In this document: positions 55,453 to 64,000 of the stretch, one piece after another
How the letters are laid out: each line of letters begins with the position of its first letter
How positions within the stretch are numbered: the stretch's first letter is position 1
Source: Trichoplusia ni
Lineage: Eukaryota; Arthropoda; Insecta; Lepidoptera; Noctuidae
Length of the DNA stretch: 64,000 bases
Direction: 5' to 3'
NCBI RefSeq assembly: GCF_003590095.1
Contig: NC_039478.1
Span: 10,416,001 to 10,480,000 of the forward strand
Made by a program: the position numbers and the translations under genes
Notes under the pieces: model-generated
Database searches by the model: none
Seen by the model: the letters and a program-made list of their open reading frames with translations, nothing else
Told to the model about the DNA's origin: nothing

Positions 55453-57689
55453 AATTGTTTAAATTAAAGCTTTAAATTCTTCTTAGTTTAAATGCTTCGT
55501 AAGAGCTTTCATATCTTAAAAATAAATGCGAGTCTGACTCTCAGGCTTGAGGTCAAACCAAAATTGACTTGTTTTTGATAAATCACAGTCAGTCCATCTA
55601 TGGTTTGACTCCAACTAATTTATGTTTGATATAAGGCTTAAACGGACTTTTTGGATTTATATTAGTCAGAAGAACACTTTATCGATGGTTTTAAGACCAC
55701 CTAACTATCACGACACTTCAAATGCTTAAGCCCAAATAAGAGAATTTTGCCTAACAGTGGTTGAAACAATATATTATTTTGGTTTTAAAAGGTATCTTTT
55801 AATAGTCAGGATACGTCATAATATGTCATTAAAAACTTGTCCAATATTTAAAGAGTTTCTTGCTTCACTTTCGGATTGTTTTTTTTTTGGAATCGTGCAT
55901 GGGACACTCGATCTATAATTTAATGTAAAAGTGCGTTTTTAGGTCTAATGAAAATCATTTTTTTCCATCAATTGATGTACTTAAAATATGTCGAATAATT
56001 TAACAAACATTAATCAAGGTTATTAAAATAGTTTATACTAGTAATATTATCACCATATTTCATTTTTGATGTCCAAATAAATCCACAATGATACATTATA
56101 TGGCGATTTCAATACAAATGTGAATTTAAAACAATTTATTTAAGCAAATAAGCCACGGTATTTGCCGTGATATAAACGGTTAACAACAAATGCGAACAAA
56201 TTCGGTTTTAATAATTAATTGTGCCACGTATTTAAATGTATTTATATAAAAATAACATTGGTGAAAATGTTAGCAGTTGTTTTGAATACTCGTGAAAATA
56301 TAGTGTTTATGAAAAATCTTGTCAAATCTTAAAACTACTCATCTTCGATGTTTAACTGACTTGTACCTATACGTGTTGTGGACGTGATAAAAATGTATTG
56401 AAAACCATCTAGTTCTTCAAATAACAAAACATCAAAATATATTTCTTAGTAGGTACATAATTTATGACATTAATTTGATTAAATTTTAGTTAAACTAACA
56501 ATACTCAATTTTAAGAAGCTTCATTTAAAAGTGACTGTAGATAAATTAGTAATGTCTAATCACAGGTGATTCATGAAGTCATATAATTTACATAATTTAA
56601 TGAACCAACAAAACATCATGTATTTTATTATCATTTAAATGGAAAAGTACCTGGTTATTTTGCTCTGCTTATAAGGACGGCTGCCTGGAACAAAAACATA
56701 CATTGTAGTTATTAAATACACTAAAACACACTCAATAATTATTGATGCTAATTTTCTTTTTACTTTTCTTGTTAATTAAATTACTTCATTTGCGTATTCG
56801 CAATTGTCGCGTTGGCCTTGCGGTTTTATGCCTGAATTCGCAAGCACGAGACCCAGGCCCGATCCCAACGCAGGCAAAGCACCAATACGACTTTTTTAAT
56901 TCATCATTCTAAACACCACTGGCAAGCTGTGCAAAGAAACGTCATCATGAGGAAACTGAGATTCCAAGTACCTATTGTCATCTGAAATAGCTTAACCGCA
57001 GTGAGCTGGCGTAGTGATCAAATGCTTAAACCTTCCGAAAAGAAGCCTGTGGCCTATTTGCCACATATACCCTAACCTTCATTCTAAGTTCACCACATAC
57101 TACCTCGCAGACTCATTTCTTTCTTCCTTGTTTTCCCTTCATCTTTTATGAGAGTTAAATAAAAAGCGCTTAGATTTTATAATACAATTTTATGTTGAGT
57201 TATGAGCTCGTAAGATGGTTATATTGTTACGTAGATATTTTGGTAGGGGGTTGTTTATGATTGCATACGTACACCTTGGTAAATATTTTACGTTGGGAAG
57301 CTTGGGGGCGTTTTTTCCCAGGTGGAAATCTTCATGGACTTCTTTCAAACTAGGGAAGCTGAAAGGGCATACCGATCTCTTACCAGCTAAAATCACCGGA
57401 GTGCCTCTCCATTCCTGTTAGTAGGGGGCCAAATGGGAACGCTTTTGCCTGTATTCAAAAATCGGCTAATGAATTTAAAGATGCATAAAGAAAACGCTGA
57501 AAATTTTACTCCTCTGTAAATACCGCATAAATATTAATTCTTTTATAATTATGGTAACAGTAAATATTCGTAGAAACATAACTCGAAAGAAATGTTTTAA
57601 CAGAATTCTATTAAAATATTTATCAATCAAAATCGAATTGAATAACCACTCAACAAATAGGCTAAAAAAACATATCTTAACACATCTGT
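55453..57689. other. 2.2-kb AT-rich stretch, no gene seen
   Basis: A GC-richer, probably repeat-derived block lies at 56,805-56,890 (CGCGTTGGCCTTGCGGTTTT, then CCCGATCCCAACGCAGGC). No gene supported. Confidence 0.4.
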
Positions 57690-57785
57690 AAAATTTTCAA
57701 CTTTAACTGACACAGTTCATGAGATTCAGCGGATCCTCCGTAATAAGACCTCTATTTCACCCGAAGTGTACGGAACCCTTCGAGG
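57690..57785 (-). repeat. GTCY-type dispersed repeat, reverse, microsatellite lost
   Basis: 'aaaattttcaactttaactgacacagttcatgagattcagc', 'taataagacctc' and 'cgaagtgtacggaaccctt' are the reverse of the family's outer blocks. Confidence 0.5.
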
Positions 57786-58504
57786 CGCAGACTACCTATT
57801 ATGAATAAATGTTATTGTAATCTACATCAGAATTATTAGATTCTAGCCGTGGGCCCAACTTTCTAAATGTCAGGAATATTTTAATGTAAACCAAACATCC
57901 CTAAGACATATCTCAACAAGTCTGAAGGCTCACAAGGACCTGAGGCCCTTGAGTGGTCCTTTTTCTGCTCGTAGGTACGCTTAACAAAAGCTTAGGGCCC
58001 GCGGACCTTAGCAACAACTCGAAAATGTAGGAACTGAAATTGTTAAAGCAATTTCTAATGTTATTTTTGAATTAAATATAAACGGTTGAGGTTATGAAAT
58101 TCGAAACATTGGGTAAATATATAGGTAGGTCGATATGTAGACATAAGGCAGTACACAGGCAGACACTCTACGTTCTACCTGTTTAGTTCAAGTATACAGG
58201 CAAAGCATGTGAGACTGTAATACTGCACAATTTTGCCACAGTCATATATAATCTGGTACCGATAAATTGTACTGTTAAATATGATAGGCATACCAAGAGA
58301 AGAAAAATATTCCAACAATCGTTTGCAAGAAGGATATTTAGGTAATAAACATTCAAAAATGACTATTTATTGCTAGAAACTTGATAATTTCTTATGATAA
58401 TTTCGTTTATCATCAAATTTTGTTCTGCGTCGTTTGGATACGAGTCCATTACAATTTTTAATCCCTTATAGTTTTTAAGAAATTTATGATTAATAATATC
58501 ATAG
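57786..58504. other. No gene seen
   Basis: AT-rich. No supported feature. Confidence 0.4.
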
Positions 58505-58555
58505 TGCTTTGGCAGCTAGACTGTCAAGTCAAAAGTTCGAATCCCGATATGCACC
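58505..58555 (+). repeat. tRNA-like fragment
   Basis: TTTGGCAGCTAGACTGTCAA then AAGTTCGAATCCCG give weak A-box and good B-box (AGTTCGAATCC) matches, but no cloverleaf can be built. Probably a SINE head or tRNA relic. Confidence 0.3.
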
Positions 58556-58861
58556 ATTCTCTTTTTTAAGAAATACGAATCACAACGTTATATTGAAGGA
58601 AAGCATATTTGGGGAACCAGCACATAATATGACAATTCTCCAAGTTAAATACGGGCACGACAGTCATAATCGTTGTCACGTCAATCTGTCGCTAGGTTCT
58701 ACAATTAACGATAACACGTTACATTTTCACTGTAAAAAATCTGAAAACTATTTCTAGTCTAATTCCTTCAAAATGTAGACCTTAATAAAGTCGATTCTAT
58801 CCGTCTTCCTCCGCTACCCAGGTGTTCGTTACTGCCTGTCTTGGCTCACTTATTATTATTT

Positions 58862-59110
58862 TTAGGGTTCCGTACCTAAAAGGCAAAAACGGAAGCCTCT
58901 TATTAATGTTTCACTGTCTGTCCGTCTGTTACCAGGATGTATCTCATGAACCATGATAGCTAGGAAGTTATAATTTTTAGAGTTGATATCTGCCGCTTTA
59001 ACAATCAATTATCAAATAGATCATCTAGGTTGCTACGGTCATCAATTTGATGACAAGTTTCATTTTTCTTTAGCCCGTGTGTATGGAACTTAAGTGTCAC
59101 GAATTCGACT
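58862..59110 (+). repeat. GTCY-type dispersed repeat, best copy
   Basis: TTAGGGTTCCGTACCTAAAAG, AAACGGAAGCCTCTTATTAA, CTGTCTGTCCGTCTGTTACC, TCATGAACCATGATAGCTAG and AAGTTATAATTTTTAG are the full block order of a very common moth repeat that carries a GTCY microsatellite. Noncoding. Confidence 0.65.
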
Positions 59111-60807
59111 GGCACTTGGACAGTTTTTGATAAAAAAACTTAACAAGATAATCTTTATTTATAGTAATTTAATCCGTTCGTTACGTTTTGAGAATATTTC
59201 TTTACTTTTTAATATAAAATAAAGTCCGTATGAAAAATGTTGGTCTACTTAATTTCAACATTTTTCATTGGAATTTTATCATGATGAAATATGAATACAA
59301 ATGCGTTTTCATTTATGAATTTTAAATAACTCCAGCGATGATGCCATTTTGTTCCAATTAAATAAAAATAACAGTTGTTATTGGTTGCGTTTCATTTCAT
59401 TAATAGTGTACAAATATTGTTGAATTGTTATACATTAAGCAATATAAATCCGACTACTAACTAGAGATTCCGTTTTTCATTTCATTTGCAGGTTAAGTTC
59501 CTAATGTCTAGAAGAAAATCACATGAATAAAAATATATTTTCTTCTTTATCATGATCTTTTATTAATGAACCCATTTCAGTCATAAACAACTTGATGTCA
59601 AGCCTAGATTTTATAGCTAGGCTTGATGTACTTTATGACGTATTTTATGCAGCTTTCCATCAAAAAACAACAATATTTCAAAACTCAAAGCCTTCAGCCC
59701 AGTGTGTAGCCTATTACTTTGTGTACGGAATATTGCAGTGGCCCATAAAACACGAGATTAAGGGTGTTGTCACCAAAACCGGGCCAGGGCTCATAATTCT
59801 GTCGCGAAGCACTGTGGGCTAACCTTTAAATTTCGGGACAAAAATATTATAACGTTCTTCGTGTTAAAACAAATTTGTTTTTGTCTTCTCTCCGACCCGT
59901 TTATGAAATCATTTTGTGTTTTTAGATAATTTTATATTTTGTTTTAGGGTTGCGTTTGGGGAAGTGTGGAACTTTTTTGTACTTTTTGCTAGATGAAGAT
60001 ATTTTTGCATTTTTTATTACATAGTGGCTTTTGATACATTTACAGACGGATCGTTAATAACAACTTTTCATTCTACATTTCTAACAATTTCATTTTTTTC
60101 TTTTCCTTTTTCCGAGCACAAAACTCAATTACTTGACATTTATCAAGTTGAATATTAATAACATGTGGCTGCAAAGAGTGTTTCCTGTGAGTTGACGTCA
60201 GATAAAAAGGTATACAAGAGGAAGACCATGCGCCGATCGAAATTTATAATTGCGTTAAGGCAGGGGAATAATGAATCTGCCCCAAAAATACTCAAAACTA
60301 TCATAAATAACCTCAAAAAAAATCTCTATCTACATTCCTCCAACACAACGAAGTCCTGAAAAAATTACACCTGAATTAAAGATTACATAACTTTATACAG
60401 AACCTCACGAATTTATTTTTTAATATTGTTTCGGCCCGTGTTTGCGTGTCTAACCTTCACCTGTTTGAATTTCAGTTGTTTTTTCATAATTCGCCGGCTT
60501 CTTGTTTGGGTATTTCGTTGTTGATACTTTTTTAGGATCAACGTATGCAGAGAATATTAATGTAAGATGTTTTTAGGAATTTTGTTTTTGTGACGGATGA
60601 AGATTTTTGATATTTTTGTGATATGAAATCGTGGAGACAAGTGAGGTACAAAAATGTTTTTGTCATGAATTTTGCTAAATAGTTTATACATATTTTGTTT
60701 CTTATAACTGGTTTTTACCAACAAAATATACAAATATGCACGGCAAAGAGCCTCATCAATTGTAACTTTCTAAGAGTAATAAATTATGAAGTATAACATT
60801 ATTTTTC
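59111..60807. other. AT-rich stretch, no gene seen
   Basis: No supported gene. Frames at 59,592-59,822 and 60,165-60,359 have no recognisable content. Confidence 0.4.
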
Positions 60808-60985
60808 CAACTATGTTGCGGTCGGCTACCATTTTAACTGGATGCAGCTAAGTACCAGTGTTTTACAAAGACCGACTGCCAGTCTCACCTCCTCAACCTA
60901 GTCACCCGGGCAACGTGATACACTGATGAGACTGATTTAATGACTTTCTAGCTTCTGACTCCCGTGACGATAGTCAAGTATGCAT
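60808..60985 (+). repeat. Dispersed repeat C, forward
   Basis: 'ttccaactatgttgcggtcggctaccattttaactgg', 'aagtaccagtgttttacaaagaccgactgcc', 'aacctagtcacccgggcaac' and 'cttctgactcccgtgacgatagtcaag' cover the family's first two thirds. Confidence 0.65.
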
Positions 60986-62005
60986 GAATGAAACTCTCTC
61001 TATTTTGTCAAGATGGCTTATTATTTTTGCGCACAGTGCAGCGTGCAGCCGTGTACGTTATAATGGAATATGTAAAGCGAAACAATATACCAGATCCAGT
61101 AAAATTATGTTATTCTGCCTACGTATACAGAATTGCTTTAGGTGAAGCTTGCTTTTTATTTCAAACTGTTTTATTCGCGGTTAGGTCTTTATTGGTGCTA
61201 GTTGACAAAAAGCAGCCAATAGCATTACTAGCAAATTAAACACACTCCATTCCACCATTGAATAAAATCTGGTAGTAATTTAGCTGTGAATTAATGCAGG
61301 TAGACAATACCGGTCAAGTCCGAGTCTGACTTGCAATGCTAAAGTTCTGGCTATTAGGTAAATAAATAAACAAATTAGGAATACAATTTCAACCCATAGT
61401 AATGTGTTTAATCTTAAATATCATTTTTATATTTTGTTCCAGCTATCATATCAAGTGATGCAGCATGATGAGAAACAGAAAAACAGGCAGTACTTCCAGT
61501 TCCTTTTTTAAGCCTTGGGAACGAAGAAATCATACATACAAGCAAAACTGCGGACAATAACAACATTCCTTTCGGTACTAAAAACACAAACATTACAGGA
61601 CACAACCATAGCGACAATAAAAGTATCGACTGTTATTCTAATCTACCTAGAAAACAACTAAAACAACAATTAGAACAAACTCGTATAGTCTCAAACACTT
61701 ATTTGTTACGAGAATAGCTTTCGTTACAATGTGTGTAATTACCGCACTCAATTAAAATAATATTCCTATAAAACGTGAAGTTTTCAGTTGGATCTTAACG
61801 CTGGCTCTTGAACACGTTTTGGTACACCGAGAGGGATTTATTTTGATTCGAAAAGTTTTTGTAAGGTATTCGAATTGTAAAAGTTAAGTTGTTTTTTTTG
61901 AGGATGATCGAAAATGAAAGGGACGTGTTTGTAGGAATCTTTAGGTACCTTAAACTGCGCGAATCAGAGCAATATGAGCCACACTTGCATTTTGAATAAA
62001 CTTTT
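60986..62005. other. No gene seen
   Basis: AT-rich. The 83-codon plus frame at 60,988-61,239 starts at an ATG and is weakly hydrophobic, but shows no family I know. Confidence 0.35.
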
Positions 62006-62016
62006 AAAAGTAACAC

Positions 62017-62168
62017 CGTCCTTAATCATGAGCTGACTCAGTTTGTATCGCGACGACGCGACGCCGCGTCACTATTTGGGTCCGAAACTAGTCGGGCAAT
62101 CCTGATGAATACGAGTGAGAAAACCGTTGCATCTTCTAATAATTAATCAGTCTCACGATGGTTACTAT
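62017..62168 (+). mobile_element. Family A, 5'-truncated copy with duplication
   Basis: It starts inside the inverted arm (CGTCCTTAATCATGAGCTGA), passes a shortened centre (CGACGACGCGACGCCGCGTC), then has the whole sense arm (GGGTCCGAAACTAGTCGGGC ... AAAACCGTTGCATC) and the tail AATCAGTCTCACGATGGTTA. Flanks AAAAGTAACAC (62,006-62,016) and AAAAGTACAC (62,169-62,178) are a near-perfect duplication. The intact 3' tail with a missing 5' end supports retroposition. Confidence 0.65.
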
Positions 62169-62178
62169 AAAAGTACAC

Positions 62179-62879
62179 TGACATATTGATGATGGTAAAA
62201 TGTGAGGATAGCTAATGATCAAACAGGAATCGGAAATGGGCTTAAATAGAGCAAACATTGTGAAAACTTCTGCGTCAATTTTAAGAGTCCTTAGTTAACC
62301 ATTCACAGTATTTAATAGACTGACATTGTTATAATTAATCCTCGCTCCCACTACGCCCCAATCTTAACAATCAAGATTTTAACCCGTCGACTGCCATTAA
62401 ACGCGAAGTGCATAAAGTCTGGAAGTTGGACAATTAAATCGGGAGGCGGTCGTTTGGACCGTAAGATACTGTAGTTATATGTAATTTAACTATGTGAGGG
62501 TTAAGCCTTGTTTTTGTGATCGTCCACTTGGGACTTGGATTCCTGCTTATTCCAAAACTTTAAGATATAGTGGTATATTGTTACTGGTACCGCTGTTTTG
62601 TTAACTACTTGGTTTTGGGAGTTTTGGTACTTTGGTCATTCAATCGATTTTTTGTGAAATAAATGGATTTCGATTCCCAATTTCATAAACTCAATTTTCT
62701 GGTTTGCTGTTCACTTAAAGACATAAATTGAGTAGTGTTATAATTTTCAGGCCCCGTTTCAGCTCACTGCGGGCGAATGCAGGTTCCAATAATTAGAAAA
62801 CAGGATTCCTAACTCTGTTCTCCTACACTGTTTGTCACTGATGGTTTAAAACAATAAAATTTCTCAAAACTATTTCTGC
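62179..62879. other. No gene seen
   Basis: AT-rich, with a less AT-rich block at 62,390-62,470 of unknown meaning. Confidence 0.35.
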
Positions 62880-62950
62880 ATTGGGTTCAAACCTGCGGCT
62901 CACGTAGACAACTTGATACATAGAACCGCAAGACCACCACGACACGTGTT
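62880..62950 (-). repeat. tRNA-derived SINE relic, reverse
   Basis: TGGGTTCAAACCTGCGGCTC (reverse B-box region) and AAGACCACCACGACACG suggest the SINE head in reverse. Weak. Confidence 0.3.
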
Positions 62951-62984
62951 ATCATCATAATGTATTTGTTACTTATGGAGAATC

Positions 62985-63200
62985 GAGTGGAGATGGCTGG
63001 CAGGAGCTGGATGCGAAAAGCCGTAGATTTATTATTAAGTTCGCGTACAACACTACTTTGCAGGTAAATATCATGCTGGCATACATATTAAAAACAGATA
63101 GATAGATGTCGACGGCGTGCAATTGGGAAGGCCTATGTCTAGCAGTGAACGCATATGGTCTGATGATGATGATGATGATGATGATGACGATGACGATCAG
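62985..63200 (+). pseudogene. RTE-like LINE 3' end with long (GAT)n tract
   Basis: GGAGCTGGATGCGAAAAGCC (encoding SWMRKA) stands where the W(M)R.AQDR block should be. After diverged sequence come GGGAAGGCCTATGTCTAGCA, GTGAACGCATATGGTCTG and a GAT/GAC tract (about 63,160-63,200). It is the same 3' end as at 28,480. Confidence 0.5.
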
Positions 63201-63999
63201 GATGATGAAGATAAAGAGCATTCATATAATTGCAACAATACATGCAACAAACCACAGAACATAGATACGTATCCTCAAATAGAGTGCCCTTTAAATTGTT
63301 GCGTAAATTGCATTATACCTTTGGATCGGATCATACAAAAAGGAACCAAGGAATCTATCGCGCTGATCGCTTTTTCCATTTCTTTTTATTTCCGACTATT
63401 GTCCAAGGCTCTTCAATTTTCTAAAGGAATTCTTTAACGTTATATCTTTGTTGTATTGTTGAAAATTGTTATGTAATGCAACAGATTTCGATATATGATA
63501 AACCTTAAAATGTATAGCCATCAAAAAAGGATAAACAGATGATTTAGAGCTAAAAAGCTTACTCAAAATTAATGTTATTTTTCGAAGCATCAAAACAAAA
63601 AAAAAGTACTTTTCTAAATATTTATATGACGTCACATCATATGATATTGATTTGCTACGTATGTCCACTTGGCTACGAATGTGTAATTTGCGGCAGTATC
63701 TCGAATGACAGATGTTGCCTTCGTCAAGTACAACTAGAAATCTAATGTATTTATGAATCTCAATTGCTCTACGACGTCTTAGAATACTACGATCCCAGAC
63801 TGGCTATAAAATATCCGATGTGTTATATATTTAAAGTGACATCCGTTTCCAAGCGCACGCTAATGTGGAATATTATACAAATATCAATTGTGCTACGATT
63901 CTTAAGTGCGTAACAAATTTCTAGTGAGCGACAAAAGATCACTCACTTGCTACGAACGTCACGTAACTTAAGTCAAGGACGCTACAAATATCATGGAAG
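63201..63999. other. No gene; recurring GCTACGA-like motif at the right edge
   Basis: Frames overlapping the (GAT)n tract are artefacts of low complexity. From about 63,650 the word GCTACGA, or a one- or two-base variant, recurs seven times in about 340 bp. This suggests a decayed repeated unit that continues past the window. Confidence 0.35.
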
Positions 64000-64000
64000 C

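Noticed and set aside
63117..63437. 106-codon frame with a long Asp run
   Set aside because: The Asp run is a (GAT)n microsatellite at a LINE 3' end.

Overview
The window looks like gene-poor, AT-rich nuclear DNA from an insect, almost certainly a moth or butterfly (Lepidoptera). This rests on the density and type of dispersed repeats: short elements opening with CTAGCTGTTGCCCGCG, repeats carrying GTCY-type runs (TCTGTCTGTC), tRNA-derived SINEs, 3' ends of RTE-like LINEs ending in (GAT)n, and a BEL/Pao LTR retrotransposon. I found no host protein-coding gene I can name. Most open frames of 60-110 codons are what chance and decayed repeats would give. The stretch is best read as intergenic or large-intron sequence packed with transposon remains.

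Layout. 1-4.3 kb: nested short repeats, including two well-delimited copies of a palindromic retroposon-like family ('family A') with 13- and 14-bp target-site duplications. 4.3-13.4 kb: mostly unremarkable AT-rich DNA. 13.4-25 kb: dispersed repeats, an unexplained GC-richer patch (16.3 kb), a weak two-exon gene candidate on the minus strand (17.9-18.2 kb), and more family A and SINE remains. 25.1 kb: one intact tRNA-Leu(UAA) gene on the minus strand. 28.1-28.5 kb: a PIF/Harbinger-like MITE with TTA duplication next to an RTE-like LINE 3' end. 32.9-33.3 kb: a second foldback family ('family B') with a perfect 42-bp inverted repeat, flanked by a 13-bp direct repeat and lying in another repeat. 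34-45.6 kb: LINE, SINE and other dispersed repeats, plus an AT-rich segment with clustered homeodomain-like sites (36.4 kb).

45,680-51,876 is the main feature: a 6.2-kb BEL/Pao LTR retrotransposon on the minus strand. It has 930/933-bp LTRs that I read as identical apart from one 3-nt gap, a perfect ATTAG target-site duplication, PBS and PPT, and one uninterrupted 1442-codon gag-pol frame. Gag, CCHC knuckles, protease, RT palm (YMDD), integrase (HHCC and DDE) and the C-terminal domain are present in order. The RT thumb/connection and the whole RNase H domain are missing through an in-frame deletion near 47.87-47.90 kb. It is therefore a young element that probably needed help for reverse transcription, or was deleted after insertion.

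52-64 kb returns to AT-rich DNA with SINE, GTCY-type and other dispersed repeats, a 5'-truncated family A copy with its own duplication at 62.0-62.2 kb, an RTE-like LINE tail with a long (GAT)n tract at 63.1 kb, and a recurring GCTACGA-like motif at the right edge. No CRISPR, rRNA, operon or bacterial feature is present.
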